DNA from: Rhodocyclaceae bacterium
GTDB taxonomy: Bacteria; Pseudomonadota; Gammaproteobacteria; Burkholderiales; Rhodocyclaceae
Length of the DNA stretch: 64,000 nucleotides
Direction: 5' to 3'
Assembly (NCBI GenBank): GCA_023150275.1
Contig: JAKLLG010000016.1
Span: 1-64,000, forward strand
The number at the start of each line of letters is the position of its first letter. The stretch's first letter is position 1. Below, one piece after another: positions 52,329-62,596 of this stretch. The translations under genes were made by a program, and so were the position numbers. Below the pieces are notes generated by a model. That model was not told the origin of the DNA and did no database searches. It was given only the letters and a program-made list of their open reading frames with translations.

Positions 52329-53309
52329 TTACCTTTGTGGCAGATACTTCAGCGGATCGACCGGCTTGCCCTGGCGGCGAATCTCGAAGTGCAGCTTCAC
52401 CTGATCGGCATCGGTGTTGCCCATCTCGGCAATTTTCTGACCCTTGCTGACATTCTGGCCTTCCTTCACCAGCAGCTTCTGGTTGTGCGCATACGCCGAC
52501 AGGAAGGTCGCATTGTGCTTGACGATGATCAGCTGGCCGTAGCCGCGCAGGCCGGTACCGGCATAGACGACCTTGCCGTCGCCCGCTGCAACCACGGCAT
52601 CGCCGGCCTTGCCGCCGATCGCAACACCCTTGCTGCCGGATTCGCTGAACTGGCCGACCAGGCCACCATTCGCCGGCCAGATCCACGGCACATCGTCGGA
52701 ACCCGCTGACGGATCTGCCGCTGGCCGGGTGTCGGTTTTTGTCTCTGGTTTCGCCTCCGCTCTGGCCTCGGGCTTCGCTTCAACCGCGGGCGCAGGTTTC
52801 GGATCGGCCTTCGCGATCACGGCGCCCCCTCCGGCCTGTTCGCGCTGCGCCTGCGCAAGCGCTTCTTCCGAATAGGGCACCTTGCCCGCCTTCGGTTCAA
52901 CCTTCATCTGCGAGGTGTTCGGCGAGGCCGCGGCGCTCGGCGTACTACCGTCGAGCGAGCGTTGCTCGACGACCGGAGCGCCGGTTCCGATCGGCTGCGT
53001 CACGACATCGCCGCCCGCTGCGGTAGCGGGCGCGGAAGAAGCGCGCAGCCGCAGCATCTGACCGATGAAGATGCGACTCGGATTCTCGATATTGTTCAGC
53101 GCGGCAAGCTCACGATGATCGATGCCATGCGCCTGCGCGATGCTGAACAGCGTATCGCCGCGCTTCACGGTGTAGAGATCCTTTGCCGCGGCAGGCCCCA
53201 TGGCCCCCGGGGCGCGGCCCCTGTCGACCACCGGCGCCGGCGCCATGCTTTCGCAGGCCGCCAGTACGAGCAGGCAGGATGAGATCACCAGCAGACAACT
53301 ACGTTTCAT
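52329..53309 (-). CDS. nlpD: Murein hydrolase activator NlpD
   Basis: 326 residues. The lipoprotein signal ends VLAAC, a LysM domain is at about 46-90 ([19 protein letters not shown]), then an Ala/Pro/Lys linker, and a C-terminal LytM-like (M23) domain ending [13 protein letters not shown]. The metal-binding H.G.D position of active peptidases is replaced (VAIGGKAGD), so it is a non-enzymatic activator as in E. coli NlpD. It overlaps pcm by 4 bases. Confidence 0.9.
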   Translation of the reverse strand: MKRSCLLVISSCLLVLAACESMAPAPVVDRGRAPGAMGPAAAKDLYTVKRGDTLFSIAQAHGIDHRELAALNNIENPSRIFIGQMLRLRASSAPATAAGGDVVTQPIGTGAPVVEQRSLDGSTPSAAASPNTSQMKVEPKAGKVPYSEEALAQAQREQAGGGAVIAKADPKPAPAVEAKPEARAEAKPETKTDTRPAADPSAGSDDVPWIWPANGGLVGQFSESGSKGVAIGGKAGDAVVAAGDGKVVYAGTGLRGYGQLIIVKHNATFLSAYAHNQKLLVKEGQNVSKGQKIAEMGNTDADQVKLHFEIRRQGKPVDPLKYLPQR

Positions 53310-53992
53310 TCGATCCCCGACAACAGCGGTACAAAACGGACGGCATCAAGCCGCGATTCAACGAATCCTTCCGGACGGCGCTCGATCAGACACAGTACCT
53401 GATCGCCTGTTCCCGAAACACCCGAAGACAATCCCAATGGCAACATCATTCTGCCACCAAGGGCAAGCTGCTGCAAAAGCGCGGGCGGCACGCGCTGCGC
53501 CGCCGCCGCGAGAATGATGGTATCGAACGGCGCGGCTTCCGGCAGGCCGAGCTGTCCATCGCCATGCTTCAGGCGCACACGGAACTCCTGCACCTGACGC
53601 AGGTTCAGCTTCGCCTTTGCGATCAGGGCTTCGAGCCGCTCGATCGCATAGACCTCGTCGGTCAGCTGCGCCAGCACTGCCGCCTGATAACCACAGCCGG
53701 CACCGATCTCCAGCGTGCGCCCGAGTCCCGGGCGCCCAGCCTTCAGCACCTCGATCATGCGTGCGACGATGTAGGGCTGCGAAATCGTCTGCCCGAGGCC
53801 GAGCGGCAACGCTGTGTCCTCGTAGGCGCGGTAGGCCAGCGCCTCTTCGACGAAGACATGGCGAGGCACCGCCGCCATCGCTGCCAGCACCGATTCATCG
53901 CGGATGCCCTTCTCCCGCAGACGATCGATCATCCGCTGGCGCGTACGCTGCGAAGTCATCCCGATACCGATGCCGACGTGCGCCGCAGCCAT
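53306..53992 (-). CDS. pcm: Protein-L-isoaspartate O-methyltransferase
   Basis: 228 residues. [14 protein letters not shown] is the AdoMet-binding motif, and [13 protein letters not shown] is a Pcm signature. It repairs isoaspartate in aged proteins. It sits between surE and nlpD with a 4-base overlap to nlpD. Confidence 0.93.
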   Translation of the reverse strand: MAAAHVGIGIGMTSQRTRQRMIDRLREKGIRDESVLAAMAAVPRHVFVEEALAYRAYEDTALPLGLGQTISQPYIVARMIEVLKAGRPGLGRTLEIGAGCGYQAAVLAQLTDEVYAIERLEALIAKAKLNLRQVQEFRVRLKHGDGQLGLPEAAPFDTIILAAAAQRVPPALLQQLALGGRMMLPLGLSSGVSGTGDQVLCLIERRPEGFVESRLDAVRFVPLLSGIE

Positions 53993-53995
53993 CGC

Positions 53996-54736
53996 CTAGT
54001 TCATCCAGTCCTGGATCATCGCCAGCTGATTCGTGTGCGTGAGGTCGATCTGCAAGGGCGTCACCGACACGTAGTTGTTGGCCACAGCATGGAAATCGGT
54101 CCCCTCGCCGGCATCGGCCGCTTCACCCGCGGCGCCGACCCAGTAGACCGTTTCGCCGCGCGGCGTGGTCGCCTTGACGACCGGCTCGGCCTTGTGGCGC
54201 CGCCCCAGCCGCGTGACCTTGATGCCGCGAATATCGGCCAGCGGCACATCAGGAACATTCACGTTGAGCAGCATCGGTTCGCGCACCGGCTTGGCGAGAT
54301 AGCGTGCCACGAGTTGATGGGCAATCTGCGCCGCCGTTGCGAAATGCGTCCCCGATTTGCCGACCAGCGACACCGCGATCGCCGGCACACCGAGCAGGTA
54401 ACCTTCGGTCGCTGCGGCAACGGTGCCCGAGTAGATGGTATCGTCGCCCATGTTGGCGCCGTGGTTAATGCCGGACACCACCATGTCGGGAAGCGTGTCG
54501 AGCATGCCGGTGACCGCGAGATGAACGCAGTCGGTGGGTGTGCCATTGACGTGGAAGAACCCGTTCGCAGTGCGGCGCAGCGACAACGGCCGATCAAGAG
54601 TCAGCGAATTGGAAGCGCCGCTGCGGTCGCGCTCCGGCGCCACGACGGTGATGTCGCCGAGATCACCAAGAACCCGGGCAAGATGCTCGATGCCGGGTGC
54701 AAAATAACCGTCGTCGTTGGAAAGAAGGATGCGCAT
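53996..54736 (-). CDS. surE: 5'-nucleotidase SurE
   Basis: 246 residues. [16 protein letters not shown] provides the metal aspartates, with [12 protein letters not shown] for the other binding loop. Survival-protein phosphatase acting on nucleoside monophosphates. First gene of the surE-pcm-nlpD-rpoS operon, 3 bases before pcm. Confidence 0.95.
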   Translation of the reverse strand: MRILLSNDDGYFAPGIEHLARVLGDLGDITVVAPERDRSGASNSLTLDRPLSLRRTANGFFHVNGTPTDCVHLAVTGMLDTLPDMVVSGINHGANMGDDTIYSGTVAAATEGYLLGVPAIAVSLVGKSGTHFATAAQIAHQLVARYLAKPVREPMLLNVNVPDVPLADIRGIKVTRLGRRHKAEPVVKATTPRGETVYWVGAAGEAADAGEGTDFHAVANNYVSVTPLQIDLTHTNQLAMIQDWMN

Positions 54737-54917
54737 GAAACCCCGGATAATGGAAGCAAAAGACCGGCGCCCGGCCGGTCTCGCAACGGTGCCGTCATGA
54801 CGCCCACCGGTTGCTCAAAAGTGGGCCCGATTCTAGCAGCTAGGCGCCCCGGCGGCCACCGCCGCCGAGACCACCCGTGACACCGCCTCCGATACCTTTC
54901 CGGCAACGTCAGCGGCA

Positions 54918-55376
54918 ATGAATCCACACGCAATGCAATGGGAAGCCTGGGCGGACGGCACGGCCGCGCCGAACCCTGGACGCATGGGAATTGGCGTGCT
55001 GCTCGCCGCACCCGACGGGCAGCGGCAGGAATACTCGCGCGCGCTGTCCGGCAGCGGCTGCAACAACGAAGCCGAGGTCCGCGCGATTGCCGCCGCACTG
55101 ACCATCGCCGAGGCAGCGGGGGCGAAACGGCTGCGCGTCCACAGCGACAGCCGCTTTGCTGTCGACTGCCTCACGGGGCGCGACAGCACCGTGATACCTC
55201 ATCTGGCCCGCCTTCTCGCGGAAACCGTTGCGGCATTTGCCGCATTCGAGGAAGTCGCGCTGGTCTGGCATCCGCGCCACCGCAACGGCGAGGCGGATCG
55301 TCTGGCGCGTGCCGCGCTTGGCCTTGCCGCGAAACCGGTTACGGGGAACCTCAGGCGCAAGCGCCAACGCCGGTGA
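54918..55376 (+). CDS. RNase HI-like protein
   Basis: 152 residues with the RNase H fold and its acidic residues: DGTAAPNPG, NNEAEVRA, SDSRFAVD and HRNGEADRLA. It is shorter and more diverged than RnhA, so this is probably a second, RnhA-like enzyme rather than the main RNase HI. A basic tail (NLRRKRQRR) may bind nucleic acid. Confidence 0.8.
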   Translation: MNPHAMQWEAWADGTAAPNPGRMGIGVLLAAPDGQRQEYSRALSGSGCNNEAEVRAIAAALTIAEAAGAKRLRVHSDSRFAVDCLTGRDSTVIPHLARLLAETVAAFAAFEEVALVWHPRHRNGEADRLARAALGLAAKPVTGNLRRKRQRR

Positions 55377-55384
55377 CATCCTCA

Positions 55385-55672
55385 TCAACGCAAAGCGGCG
55401 ACGAAGTCGGCCAGGACCGCCAGGACGACAGTCTCCTGATCGCGTTGCGGCGAGCGCCCTCAATCGGCAAGCTTCAGCAGCCGCGCCCCGGGCACCCTCT
55501 CCCCGATCACGTCGATCTGACGCATCGTGGCGTATTCGTCGTCTTCCCCCTGGATCGCCGGCAGCGGACAGCGAATGTTCGGCAGGCAGTCATCTATGTT
55601 CCAGTTGCGGAACCCCGCGGCCGGCAAGTCGCGGTATTCGACGCGCTTGCCGTCGATCCCGAGGTGCTTCAT
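55385..55672 (-). pseudogene. Decayed alpha/beta hydrolase gene (internal deletion plus nonsense change)
   Basis: The frame begins like an alpha/beta hydrolase (MKHLGIDGKRVEYRDLPAAG), jumps directly to the C-terminal part (CPLPAIQGEDDEYATM, then RQIDVI), and is cut at 55460-55462 by a TGA where the family has Cys before Gly-His-Ser-Pro. After the TGA the remaining codons still read GRSPQRDQETVVLAVLADFV and end at 55385. The catalytic serine region is gone. It is coupled to the dehydratase gene by an ATGA overlap. Confidence 0.7.
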
Positions 55673-56526
55673 GGTGCGAAATGCGCCGTTGCCTCGGCAC
55701 AGCACACGCCGTCACCGCGCAGCATGCGCAGGGCCGCCCATCCCGACTCGGCCCGCGCTTCAAGCGCAAGCGTGTCGCCGACGAAGGCCGGTGCCAGCAA
55801 GCGATAGTCGAATCGCAACAGACGCCTGCCGCTGATGGATTCCGCGTGACGGGCGAGCAACGTCGCATTCAGCGGACCATGCACGACCAGATTTTCGTAA
55901 CGCTCCACCCAGCGGCAATAATCGAGATCGTAGTGAATGCGGTGACCGTTGAAGGTCAGCGCCGAATAGCGGAAGAGCAGCACCGGATCGGGAACGATGC
56001 GTGGCCCGGCCAGCATTCCCGGGAGCGGCGCGGCTGGCGCAGGGGCCGGCTGCGCGCGGGCAGTGGCCGCCGTATAAACGATGTCGTGCTCCTCGCGCAG
56101 CAGGCGTTCGCCATCGAGCGTACTGATCTCGTGCGCGACGGTGACGAATATGAGGTCGCCGCTCTTCCCCTGCTTGTGATCGACGCGCAGGACTTGCGAG
56201 CTGCGCCGCACACGGCTGCCGATGACGATCGGACGCGGCATCTCGATCCGCCCGCCGGCCCACATGCGGTGCGGCAGCGGCACCGGCGGCAGAAAATCGC
56301 CGCGCGCCGGATGCCCGTCATGCCCCAGCGCCGCGGGCGGCTGCGCTTCAAGGAAATAGATCCAGTGCCACAACGCCGGCAGCACCGCACCGTCGGCAAT
56401 CTCGTGCCCCGCCGGATAGTCGACCGTTGCCGCCATCAGGCGCGCATGGCGCGCGGCGATGACGTCCTCGTCTGCGCGCGTGCGCCCGACCCACTCGCGC
56501 AGATGCGCCAACGCCCGATCTTCCAT
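55669..56526 (-). CDS. MaoC-type acyl-CoA dehydratase (mesaconyl/itaconyl-CoA hydratase-like)
   Basis: 285 residues. A FAS1-like dehydratase N-terminus (RMWAGGRIEMPRPIVIGSRV) and a C-terminal hot-dog domain (FRYSALTFNGHRIHYDLDYC) fit fungal-type HTD2/MaoC hydratases such as mesaconyl-C4-CoA hydratase. The acyl substrate is not certain. ATG 56526 follows GGAGG. Upstream partner of the decayed hydrolase gene. Confidence 0.78.
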   Translation of the reverse strand: MEDRALAHLREWVGRTRADEDVIAARHARLMAATVDYPAGHEIADGAVLPALWHWIYFLEAQPPAALGHDGHPARGDFLPPVPLPHRMWAGGRIEMPRPIVIGSRVRRSSQVLRVDHKQGKSGDLIFVTVAHEISTLDGERLLREEHDIVYTAATARAQPAPAPAAPLPGMLAGPRIVPDPVLLFRYSALTFNGHRIHYDLDYCRWVERYENLVVHGPLNATLLARHAESISGRRLLRFDYRLLAPAFVGDTLALEARAESGWAALRMLRGDGVCCAEATAHFAP

Positions 56527-56633
56527 CCCGCCCCTCCATTCGCATGCATCTCCTGCCCAACCCAGCACAATGCCGGCCTACCGCCGTAGCGGCGCGGTAA
56601 CATCCTACACTGCACAAAACGCTGGAGTGGCGC

Positions 56634-57521
56634 ATGAAAATCGGAGTTATGGGCGCCGGCGCTGTCGGCTGCTTCTACGGCGGCATGCTGGCGCGGGCCG
56701 GCCATGAAGTGGTGTTGATCGGACGGCCGCTTCATGTCGAGGCGATCGAGCGTGACGGCCTCGACATGGAGATGCAGACCTTCCGCGAGCATGTGCGCAT
56801 CGCTGCCAGCACCGATCCGGCTGCGCTTGCCGATGCCGGGATCGTGCTTTGCTGCGTGAAATCCGGCGACAGCGCCACTGCCGCCGCGGCGATGCGACCG
56901 TTTCTGAACCCGGATGCCGCCGTGTTCAGCCTGCAGAACGGCGTCGACAATGCAGAGCGCCTCGCGACGGCGCTCGGGCGAACGGTCGTTCCGGCCGTGG
57001 TTTATGTGGCCACGGAAATGGCCGGCCCCGGACAGCTGCGCCATCATGGGCGTGGTGAACTCGTGATCGCCCCCTCCCCTGCGAGCGAACGACTCCGGAC
57101 GGCATGCGCTGCCGCCGGCGTGCCGGTATCGATTTCGGACAACGTCGCCGGTGCGCTGTGGCTGAAGCTGATCGTGAACTGCGCCTACAACGGCCTGTCG
57201 GCGATCACGCAGTTGCCCTACGGCCGCATCGTGCAAGGGGAGAACGTGTTGCCCCTGCTGCGCGACATCGTCGACGAGTGCATCGCAGTCGCGACCGCTG
57301 CGGGCATTGAACTCCCCGGCGACGCCTGGCAGGCAACCGAAGCGATCGCGCGTTCGATGGCAACGCAGAAATCATCGACCGCCTTCGATCTCGCACGCGG
57401 CCGCCGCACCGAAATCGACCATCTGAACGGCTACGTGCTGGACCGCGGCACTACCCTCGGCGTTCCGGTCCCGGTCAACCGGGCCATCCACGCCATCGTG
57501 CGACTGATGGAGGGTCGCTGA
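56634..57521 (+). CDS. panE: 2-dehydropantoate 2-reductase (ketopantoate reductase family)
   Basis: 295 residues. Nucleotide-binding GAGAVGCFYGG at the start, and the catalytic lysine in ALWLKLIVNCAYN with later Glu/Ser positions. It likely makes pantoate for coenzyme A. Some homologues use other keto acids, so the assignment is by family. It is divergent from the dehydratase gene. Confidence 0.85.
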   Translation: MKIGVMGAGAVGCFYGGMLARAGHEVVLIGRPLHVEAIERDGLDMEMQTFREHVRIAASTDPAALADAGIVLCCVKSGDSATAAAAMRPFLNPDAAVFSLQNGVDNAERLATALGRTVVPAVVYVATEMAGPGQLRHHGRGELVIAPSPASERLRTACAAAGVPVSISDNVAGALWLKLIVNCAYNGLSAITQLPYGRIVQGENVLPLLRDIVDECIAVATAAGIELPGDAWQATEAIARSMATQKSSTAFDLARGRRTEIDHLNGYVLDRGTTLGVPVPVNRAIHAIVRLMEGR

Positions 57522-57613
57522 CACAAACTGACACAAACGGTTGCACAGTTTGAACAGCCTTGAGGCGCGCCTTTCGGAAGAATGCAGTATCGATATTTTC
57601 AGGAGCGCCCGAC

Positions 57614-57841
57614 ATGTCCGCGATCAGCATTTCCCAACTCGACGCCATTGCGGCTTTCCTCGAAAAGTCGCGCGAGCACCTCGGGATCGAGCACACCATC
57701 CGCCTGCACTGGCCGCGCCGCCCCGCGCTCATCGGCGCCAAGTCGCGGGCAAAGGTCGCGAAGATCGGCAGCCGCGGTGCACGGCCCGCGGACACCCGAA
57801 CCCCGGTCTGCACAAATGGCGTCTGCCATGCCGGTGCTTGA
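57614..57841 (+). CDS. Short hypothetical protein
   Basis: 75 residues beginning MSAISISQLDAIAAFLEK, with AGGAG 8 bases upstream of the ATG. The first half looks helical; the second half is basic and ends with two cysteines in CTNGVCHAGA. No family recognised. The start is inferred. Confidence 0.45.
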   Translation: MSAISISQLDAIAAFLEKSREHLGIEHTIRLHWPRRPALIGAKSRAKVAKIGSRGARPADTRTPVCTNGVCHAGA

Positions 57842-57901
57842 AAGCGCGGCATCTCGACCTTATATCCGCAACAACCCGCCGTAATACCTGGAGGACCATT
57901 G

Positions 57902-59389
57902 ATGCATTCGTTCAAGCTGAAACTCGCCGTCGTTTCGCTGGCTTCCGCTTCAGCCCTGATCGGCGCTTATGCGGTCAGCGACATTTCCTCGATCTCTTCT
58001 GCCAACGCCGCCCCGCTGGCCGCCCAGACTCAGGCGGTGACAACGCCCCTCGCACCGGCAGCCGCCACGCCCTACGCCATCGGCATGCCGGATCTGGCAA
58101 GCATCGTGGAGAGGAACGGCGCGGCCGTCGTCAATATCAGCATCGCCGGCACGCGCAAGACCGCGAACACCGAGCGCCTGCCGCCTGGCCTCGGCCAGGG
58201 CGACCCTTTCGGCGAGTTTTTCCGCCACTTTGGCGTACCACGCGGACAGGGCGAACGGCCGGTACGCGGCCAGGGATCCGGCTTCATCGTCACCGCCGAC
58301 GGCACCGTGCTGACCAACGCCCACGTGATAGAAGGTGCCGAGGAGGTGACCGTGAAGCTCAACGATCGCCGCGAATTCCGCGCCAAGGTGATCGGGATGG
58401 ACAAGGCAACCGATGTCGCCGTGCTCAAGATCGACGCCAGGGGACTGCCCACCGTGCGAGTCGGCAACCCCGCCGCTACCCGCGTCGGCGAATGGGTACT
58501 CGCCATCGGCGCCCCGTTCGGCTTCGAGAACAGTGCAACCGCCGGAATCATCTCGGCGAAGGGTCGCAACCTGCCGGACGGCAGCTATGTACCGTTCATC
58601 CAGACCGACGTGGCCGTCAACCCGGGCAACTCCGGCGGCCCGCTGTTCAACATGGCAGGTGAGGTGATCGGCATCAACTCGCAGATCTATTCGAGCAGCG
58701 GCGGCTATCAGGGCCTGTCGTTCGCCATCCCGATCGACGTTGCGATGAATGTGGAACGCCAGTTGGTCACCAGCGGCAAGGTTCAGCGCGGGCGGCTCGG
58801 CGTCACCATCCAGACAATCGATCAGTCGCTCGCCGACTCTTTCGGCCTCGCGAAACCCTCTGGCGCGCTGATCAATGCCGTCGAAAAAGGCGGCCCGGCC
58901 GCAGCGGCGGGACTGGAGGCGGGCGATGTGATCCTCGCCATCAACGGGCGCGAAGTAAGCCACTCCGGTGAACTGCCGGCCATCGTCGCCAGCATGGCGG
59001 CGGGAGAAACGGCCCGGCTCGACGTCTGGCGCAATGGTGGCAAGCGGTCGATCGACGTCAGGATCGGCAGCTTCGAGGAAGCAAAGGTCGCTACCGCAAA
59101 CGACAAGCGCAAGGATGTCGCGGGCGGGCGCCTCGGCGTCGCGGTGCGCCCGCTCTCGCCGCAGGAACAACGGGCGGCGGAAACCGAAGGCAGCCTTGTC
59201 GTGCAGGATGTTGCAGGCCCGGCGGCTCGGGCAGGCATCCGCCCCGGCGACATCATTCTGTCGGTCAACGGGCAGCGTGTCAGGGACGCCGAGCAACTGA
59301 AATCGCAGATCGCCAAATCGGGCAAACGGACGGCAATTCTCGTCGAGCGTGGAGATTCACGCCTGTTCGTGCCGGTTGAACTTGGCTAG
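57902..59389 (+). CDS. Do-family periplasmic serine protease
   Basis: 495 residues. A signal peptide spans about 1-36. The trypsin-like domain has His in VLTNAHVI, Asp in TDVAVLKID and Ser in NPGNSGGPLFN, followed by two PDZ domains (about 300-390 and 405-490). This is DegP/MucD-type periplasmic quality control. ATG 57902 follows GGAGG; a TTG one codon earlier is also possible. Confidence 0.93.
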   Translation: MHSFKLKLAVVSLASASALIGAYAVSDISSISSANAAPLAAQTQAVTTPLAPAAATPYAIGMPDLASIVERNGAAVVNISIAGTRKTANTERLPPGLGQGDPFGEFFRHFGVPRGQGERPVRGQGSGFIVTADGTVLTNAHVIEGAEEVTVKLNDRREFRAKVIGMDKATDVAVLKIDARGLPTVRVGNPAATRVGEWVLAIGAPFGFENSATAGIISAKGRNLPDGSYVPFIQTDVAVNPGNSGGPLFNMAGEVIGINSQIYSSSGGYQGLSFAIPIDVAMNVERQLVTSGKVQRGRLGVTIQTIDQSLADSFGLAKPSGALINAVEKGGPAAAAGLEAGDVILAINGREVSHSGELPAIVASMAAGETARLDVWRNGGKRSIDVRIGSFEEAKVATANDKRKDVAGGRLGVAVRPLSPQEQRAAETEGSLVVQDVAGPAARAGIRPGDIILSVNGQRVRDAEQLKSQIAKSGKRTAILVERGDSRLFVPVELG

Positions 59390-59428
59390 CCGAGGATAAT
59401 GCGGGGGCAGAACTGCCCTCGCCCCCGA

Positions 59429-60775
59429 TCAATGGTGCCGCTGTCCGTTGCGATGCCCGGGCTTGGCACCACCGCCGCCGCGGCGACCATCCGCGGCATT
59501 TCGCTCGCGCCCGCCGCCGTCGTTAGGTCTGCCCGTGCCCGACGTACCGCGCCCGCCGCGCGGCGCCTGTTTCTGCTTGTCGGATTGCTTCTGCCCGCGT
59601 GACTGCGGGTTGCCACCCCGTTTCGGCGGCGCGACTTCAGTGGTCACGGTCGGCACAAAACCCGGCAAGGTCAGTTTCTCAAGGTCGCGCTTGATCAGTT
59701 TCTCGATGTCACGCAGGTAGGCGCACTCGTCTGCGCAGACCAGCGACAGCGCTTCGCCCTCCATGCCGGCGCGGCCGGTGCGGCCGATGCGGTGCACATA
59801 ATCTTCCGGAACATTCGGCAACTCGAAGTTGATGACGTGCGGCAAGGCGTCGATATCGAGGCCGCGCGCGGCGATATCAGTGGCGACCAGCGCTACGAGC
59901 TTGCCGTCCTTGAATTCGTTCAGCGCGCGCACGCGGGCGCCCTGGCTCTTGTCGCCGTGCAGGGCGGCGGCACGGATGCCCGCCTTGTCCAGTTTTCTCG
60001 CCAGCGCGTCGGCACCGTACTTGGTGCGCGTAAACACCAGCACCTGATGCCAGCCGTGTGTCTGGAAAAGATGCACGAGCAGGTCGCGCTTCTGCTCGCG
60101 GTCAACGTGAATGACGCGTTGAGCCACTGTCTCGGCCGCCGTGTTGCGGCGGGCAACCTCGACGCTTTCCGGGTTGTGCAGGAAAGTCTGCGCCAGTTCG
60201 CGGATCTCGTCCGAGAAGGTCGCCGAGAAAAGCAGACTCTGCTTCTGCTTCGGCATCACGGCAAGGATCTTGCGGATATCGCGGATAAAGCCCATGTCGA
60301 GCATGCGGTCGGCCTCATCGAGGACAAGGATTTCGACAGCCGAGAGATCCACGGTTTTCTGCTGCATGTGGTCCATCAATCGGCCAGGCGTCGCGACGAG
60401 AATGTCGATACCGCGTGCCAGCGCCTGCACCTGCGGGTTCATGCCAACGCCGCCAAAGACCGCGAGCGAGGTCGTCGGCAAATGCTTGCCGTAGGTACGC
60501 ACGCTTTCCTCGACCTGCATCGCGAGTTCACGCGTCGGCGTCAGCACCAGCACGCGCGGCTGCTTCGGCCGGGCGCGCTTGCCCAGCAGGCGTTGCAGGA
60601 TGGGCAGCGTGAAGCCGGCGGTCTTGCCGGTGCCGGTCTGCGCGCAAGCCATCAGGTCGCGGCCTGTGAGCACGGCGGGAATTGCCTGCTGCTGGATGGG
60701 AGTCGGAGTGTCATAGCCCTGCTCGGCAATGGCGCGCAGGATCTCGGCCGAGAGGCCGAGGTCGGTGAATTTCAT
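59429..60775 (-). CDS. rhlE: DEAD-box RNA helicase RhlE
   Basis: 448 residues. Q motif ([14 protein letters not shown]), Walker [13 protein letters not shown] in [13 protein letters not shown] and [10 protein letters not shown] are all present, and the C-terminal tail is Arg/Gly/Gln-rich as in RhlE. It acts on structured RNA, for example in ribosome assembly or RNA decay. ATG 60775 is chosen since the longer open frame upstream has no similarity to helicases. Confidence 0.92.
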   Translation of the reverse strand: MKFTDLGLSAEILRAIAEQGYDTPTPIQQQAIPAVLTGRDLMACAQTGTGKTAGFTLPILQRLLGKRARPKQPRVLVLTPTRELAMQVEESVRTYGKHLPTTSLAVFGGVGMNPQVQALARGIDILVATPGRLMDHMQQKTVDLSAVEILVLDEADRMLDMGFIRDIRKILAVMPKQKQSLLFSATFSDEIRELAQTFLHNPESVEVARRNTAAETVAQRVIHVDREQKRDLLVHLFQTHGWHQVLVFTRTKYGADALARKLDKAGIRAAALHGDKSQGARVRALNEFKDGKLVALVATDIAARGLDIDALPHVINFELPNVPEDYVHRIGRTGRAGMEGEALSLVCADECAYLRDIEKLIKRDLEKLTLPGFVPTVTTEVAPPKRGGNPQSRGQKQSDKQKQAPRGGRGTSGTGRPNDGGGRERNAADGRRGGGGAKPGHRNGQRHH

Positions 60776-61024
60776 GATCGTGTTCCGTATTGAGTGAGGA
60801 CGGTATCGCGCCGCGCGGCGCATCAGTCGGAACCGTGGAAATCTCTGTGAGGTGACCGTGTCGGTCGGAGAGGTCTTGCCGCGACTGACCGGCGGCATGA
60901 CAGCGGAGCGCAGTCTAGCACGCAGCCCCCATGCTGTGAGGAAATCAATCTTTCTTATCGCACGCGTGGGTCTGCTGATTTTCGGGGATGATGGCGCTTC
61001 CCCAACACGAGGAGACCCAAAAAA

Positions 61025-61315
61025 ATGAAAATGATCATCTGGGTGCTGTGGCCGGCTTTCGTAGCCGCCGCCATCGCCGAAGTCGCCTTTTTCACACTGA
61101 TCGACCCGCAACAGCTCTATCTGCTTGGCCAACCCATCAACGTCTCACCGATGACCACTTACTCGATCGGCTTCCTGCTGTTCTGGGCGCTGTGCAGTGG
61201 TGCCAGCCTGATGACCTACCTGATGCTGCCGGCTGATGTGAAGGCAGCGCTTTCTCGCCACACGGAAGTACGCCCGGATCTCAGCCGCAGCAACCGCACA
61301 CGCGCGATACAGTAA
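61025..61315 (+). CDS. Small two-pass membrane protein
   Basis: 96 residues with two membrane segments ([19 protein letters not shown] and [20 protein letters not shown]) and a basic soluble tail. GAGGAG lies upstream of the ATG. Function unknown; the gene stands alone between rhlE and metZ. Confidence 0.7.
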   Translation: MKMIIWVLWPAFVAAAIAEVAFFTLIDPQQLYLLGQPINVSPMTTYSIGFLLFWALCSGASLMTYLMLPADVKAALSRHTEVRPDLSRSNRTRAIQ

Positions 61316-61413
61316 GGCATCTTCTCGTTTGCTCGGTGCCTGCACCGGATGAATGAGAACCAACCCCCAGCAGCCTGTCGGACTAAAAGGAAATCGGCTG
61401 CTAGCGAAAACAA

Positions 61414-62592
61414 TCAGCGCAGCGAGAGTCCGCGGTCGAGGTCAGCCTGCAGATCTTCGACGGCTTCGAGACCGACTGCCACACGCAGCAGCCCTTCGCC
61501 AATTCCCGCGGCGGCCCGCGCCTCGGCCGAGATGCGGCCGTGCGTTGTCGACGCGGGGTGCGTCAGCGTCGTCTTGGTGTCGCCAAGGTTGGCGGTGATC
61601 GAGAGCAGTTCGCAGGAATCGACAACCCGCCAGGCTTCGGCACGCGCCCCCTTCACCTCGAACGAGACGATGGCGCCACCACTCGTCTGCTGCCGCAGCG
61701 CCAATTCGTGCTGTGGGTGTGACGGCAGGCCCGGGTAGAAGACACGGGCGACCTTGGGATGGGCCTCCAGCCATCGTGCAAGTTGAAGTGCCTTGGCCGA
61801 TTGCGCCTCCATGCGGATCTGCAGCGTTTCCAGCCCCTTCAGCAGCACCCAGGCGTTGAATGCCGACAGCGTCGGACCGGCGGTGCGCAGGAAGGCAAGC
61901 ACCGGGTCGGTAAATTTTCTTGCGCCGACGACAGCGCCACCGAGCACGCGTCCCTGACCATCCAGATACTTGGTGGCCGAATGCACGATAAGGTCGGCAC
62001 CAAGGGCCAGCGGACGCTGCAGGATCGGCGTGCAGAAGCAGTTGTCGACAGCGACCAGAATGCCTCTGGCGTGGGCGATGTCGCTCAGTGCCCGGATGTC
62101 CGCAATCTCGGTCAGCGGGTTGGAGGGTGTTTCCAGGAAGAACAGTTTCGTGTTCGGCTGGATCGCGGCTTCCCAGGCGGCCGTGTCCGTCTGCGAGACA
62201 CAGGTGGTCGTGATGCCGAAGCGCGACAGGATGTTGTTGAACATCTGCAGCGTAGCGCCAAAGAGGCTGTTCGAGGCGACGATATGATCGCCAGCCGAGA
62301 GATGCGCCATGACCAGCGCCATGATCGAGGACATGCCGCTTGCCGTGGCCACTGCGGCCTCGGCACCCTCAAGCGCGGCCAGACGCTGCTGGAAGGCGTT
62401 CACGGTCGGGTTGGTGAAGCGCGAGTAGACATTGCCCTCCTCTTCGCCGGAGAAGCGCGCCGCCGCTTGCGCTGCACTGTCGAAGACGAAGCTGGAGGTC
62501 AGATACATCGCCTCCGAGTGTTCATTGAATTGCGTACGCTCGATGCCGGCGCGCACAGCCAGCGTTTCAGGCCGGTATTCGTGGCTTGCCAT
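61414..62592 (-). CDS. metZ: O-succinylhomoserine sulfhydrylase
   Basis: 392 residues. The cofactor lysine is in LIVHSATKYLDGQG, and YSRFTNPTVNAFQQRLAALE is a marker of the Cys/Met-metabolism enzymes. MetZ directly sulfhydrylates O-succinylhomoserine to homocysteine in methionine synthesis. It lies 4 bases after purF, an arrangement common in betaproteobacteria and pseudomonads. Confidence 0.92.
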   Translation of the reverse strand: MASHEYRPETLAVRAGIERTQFNEHSEAMYLTSSFVFDSAAQAAARFSGEEEGNVYSRFTNPTVNAFQQRLAALEGAEAAVATASGMSSIMALVMAHLSAGDHIVASNSLFGATLQMFNNILSRFGITTTCVSQTDTAAWEAAIQPNTKLFFLETPSNPLTEIADIRALSDIAHARGILVAVDNCFCTPILQRPLALGADLIVHSATKYLDGQGRVLGGAVVGARKFTDPVLAFLRTAGPTLSAFNAWVLLKGLETLQIRMEAQSAKALQLARWLEAHPKVARVFYPGLPSHPQHELALRQQTSGGAIVSFEVKGARAEAWRVVDSCELLSITANLGDTKTTLTHPASTTHGRISAEARAAAGIGEGLLRVAVGLEAVEDLQADLDRGLSLR

Positions 62593-62596
62593 GCGC

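Noticed and set aside
53183..54880. 565-residue open frame opposite nlpD, pcm and surE
   Set aside because: Crosses three well-defined genes on the other strand and has shadow-type composition.
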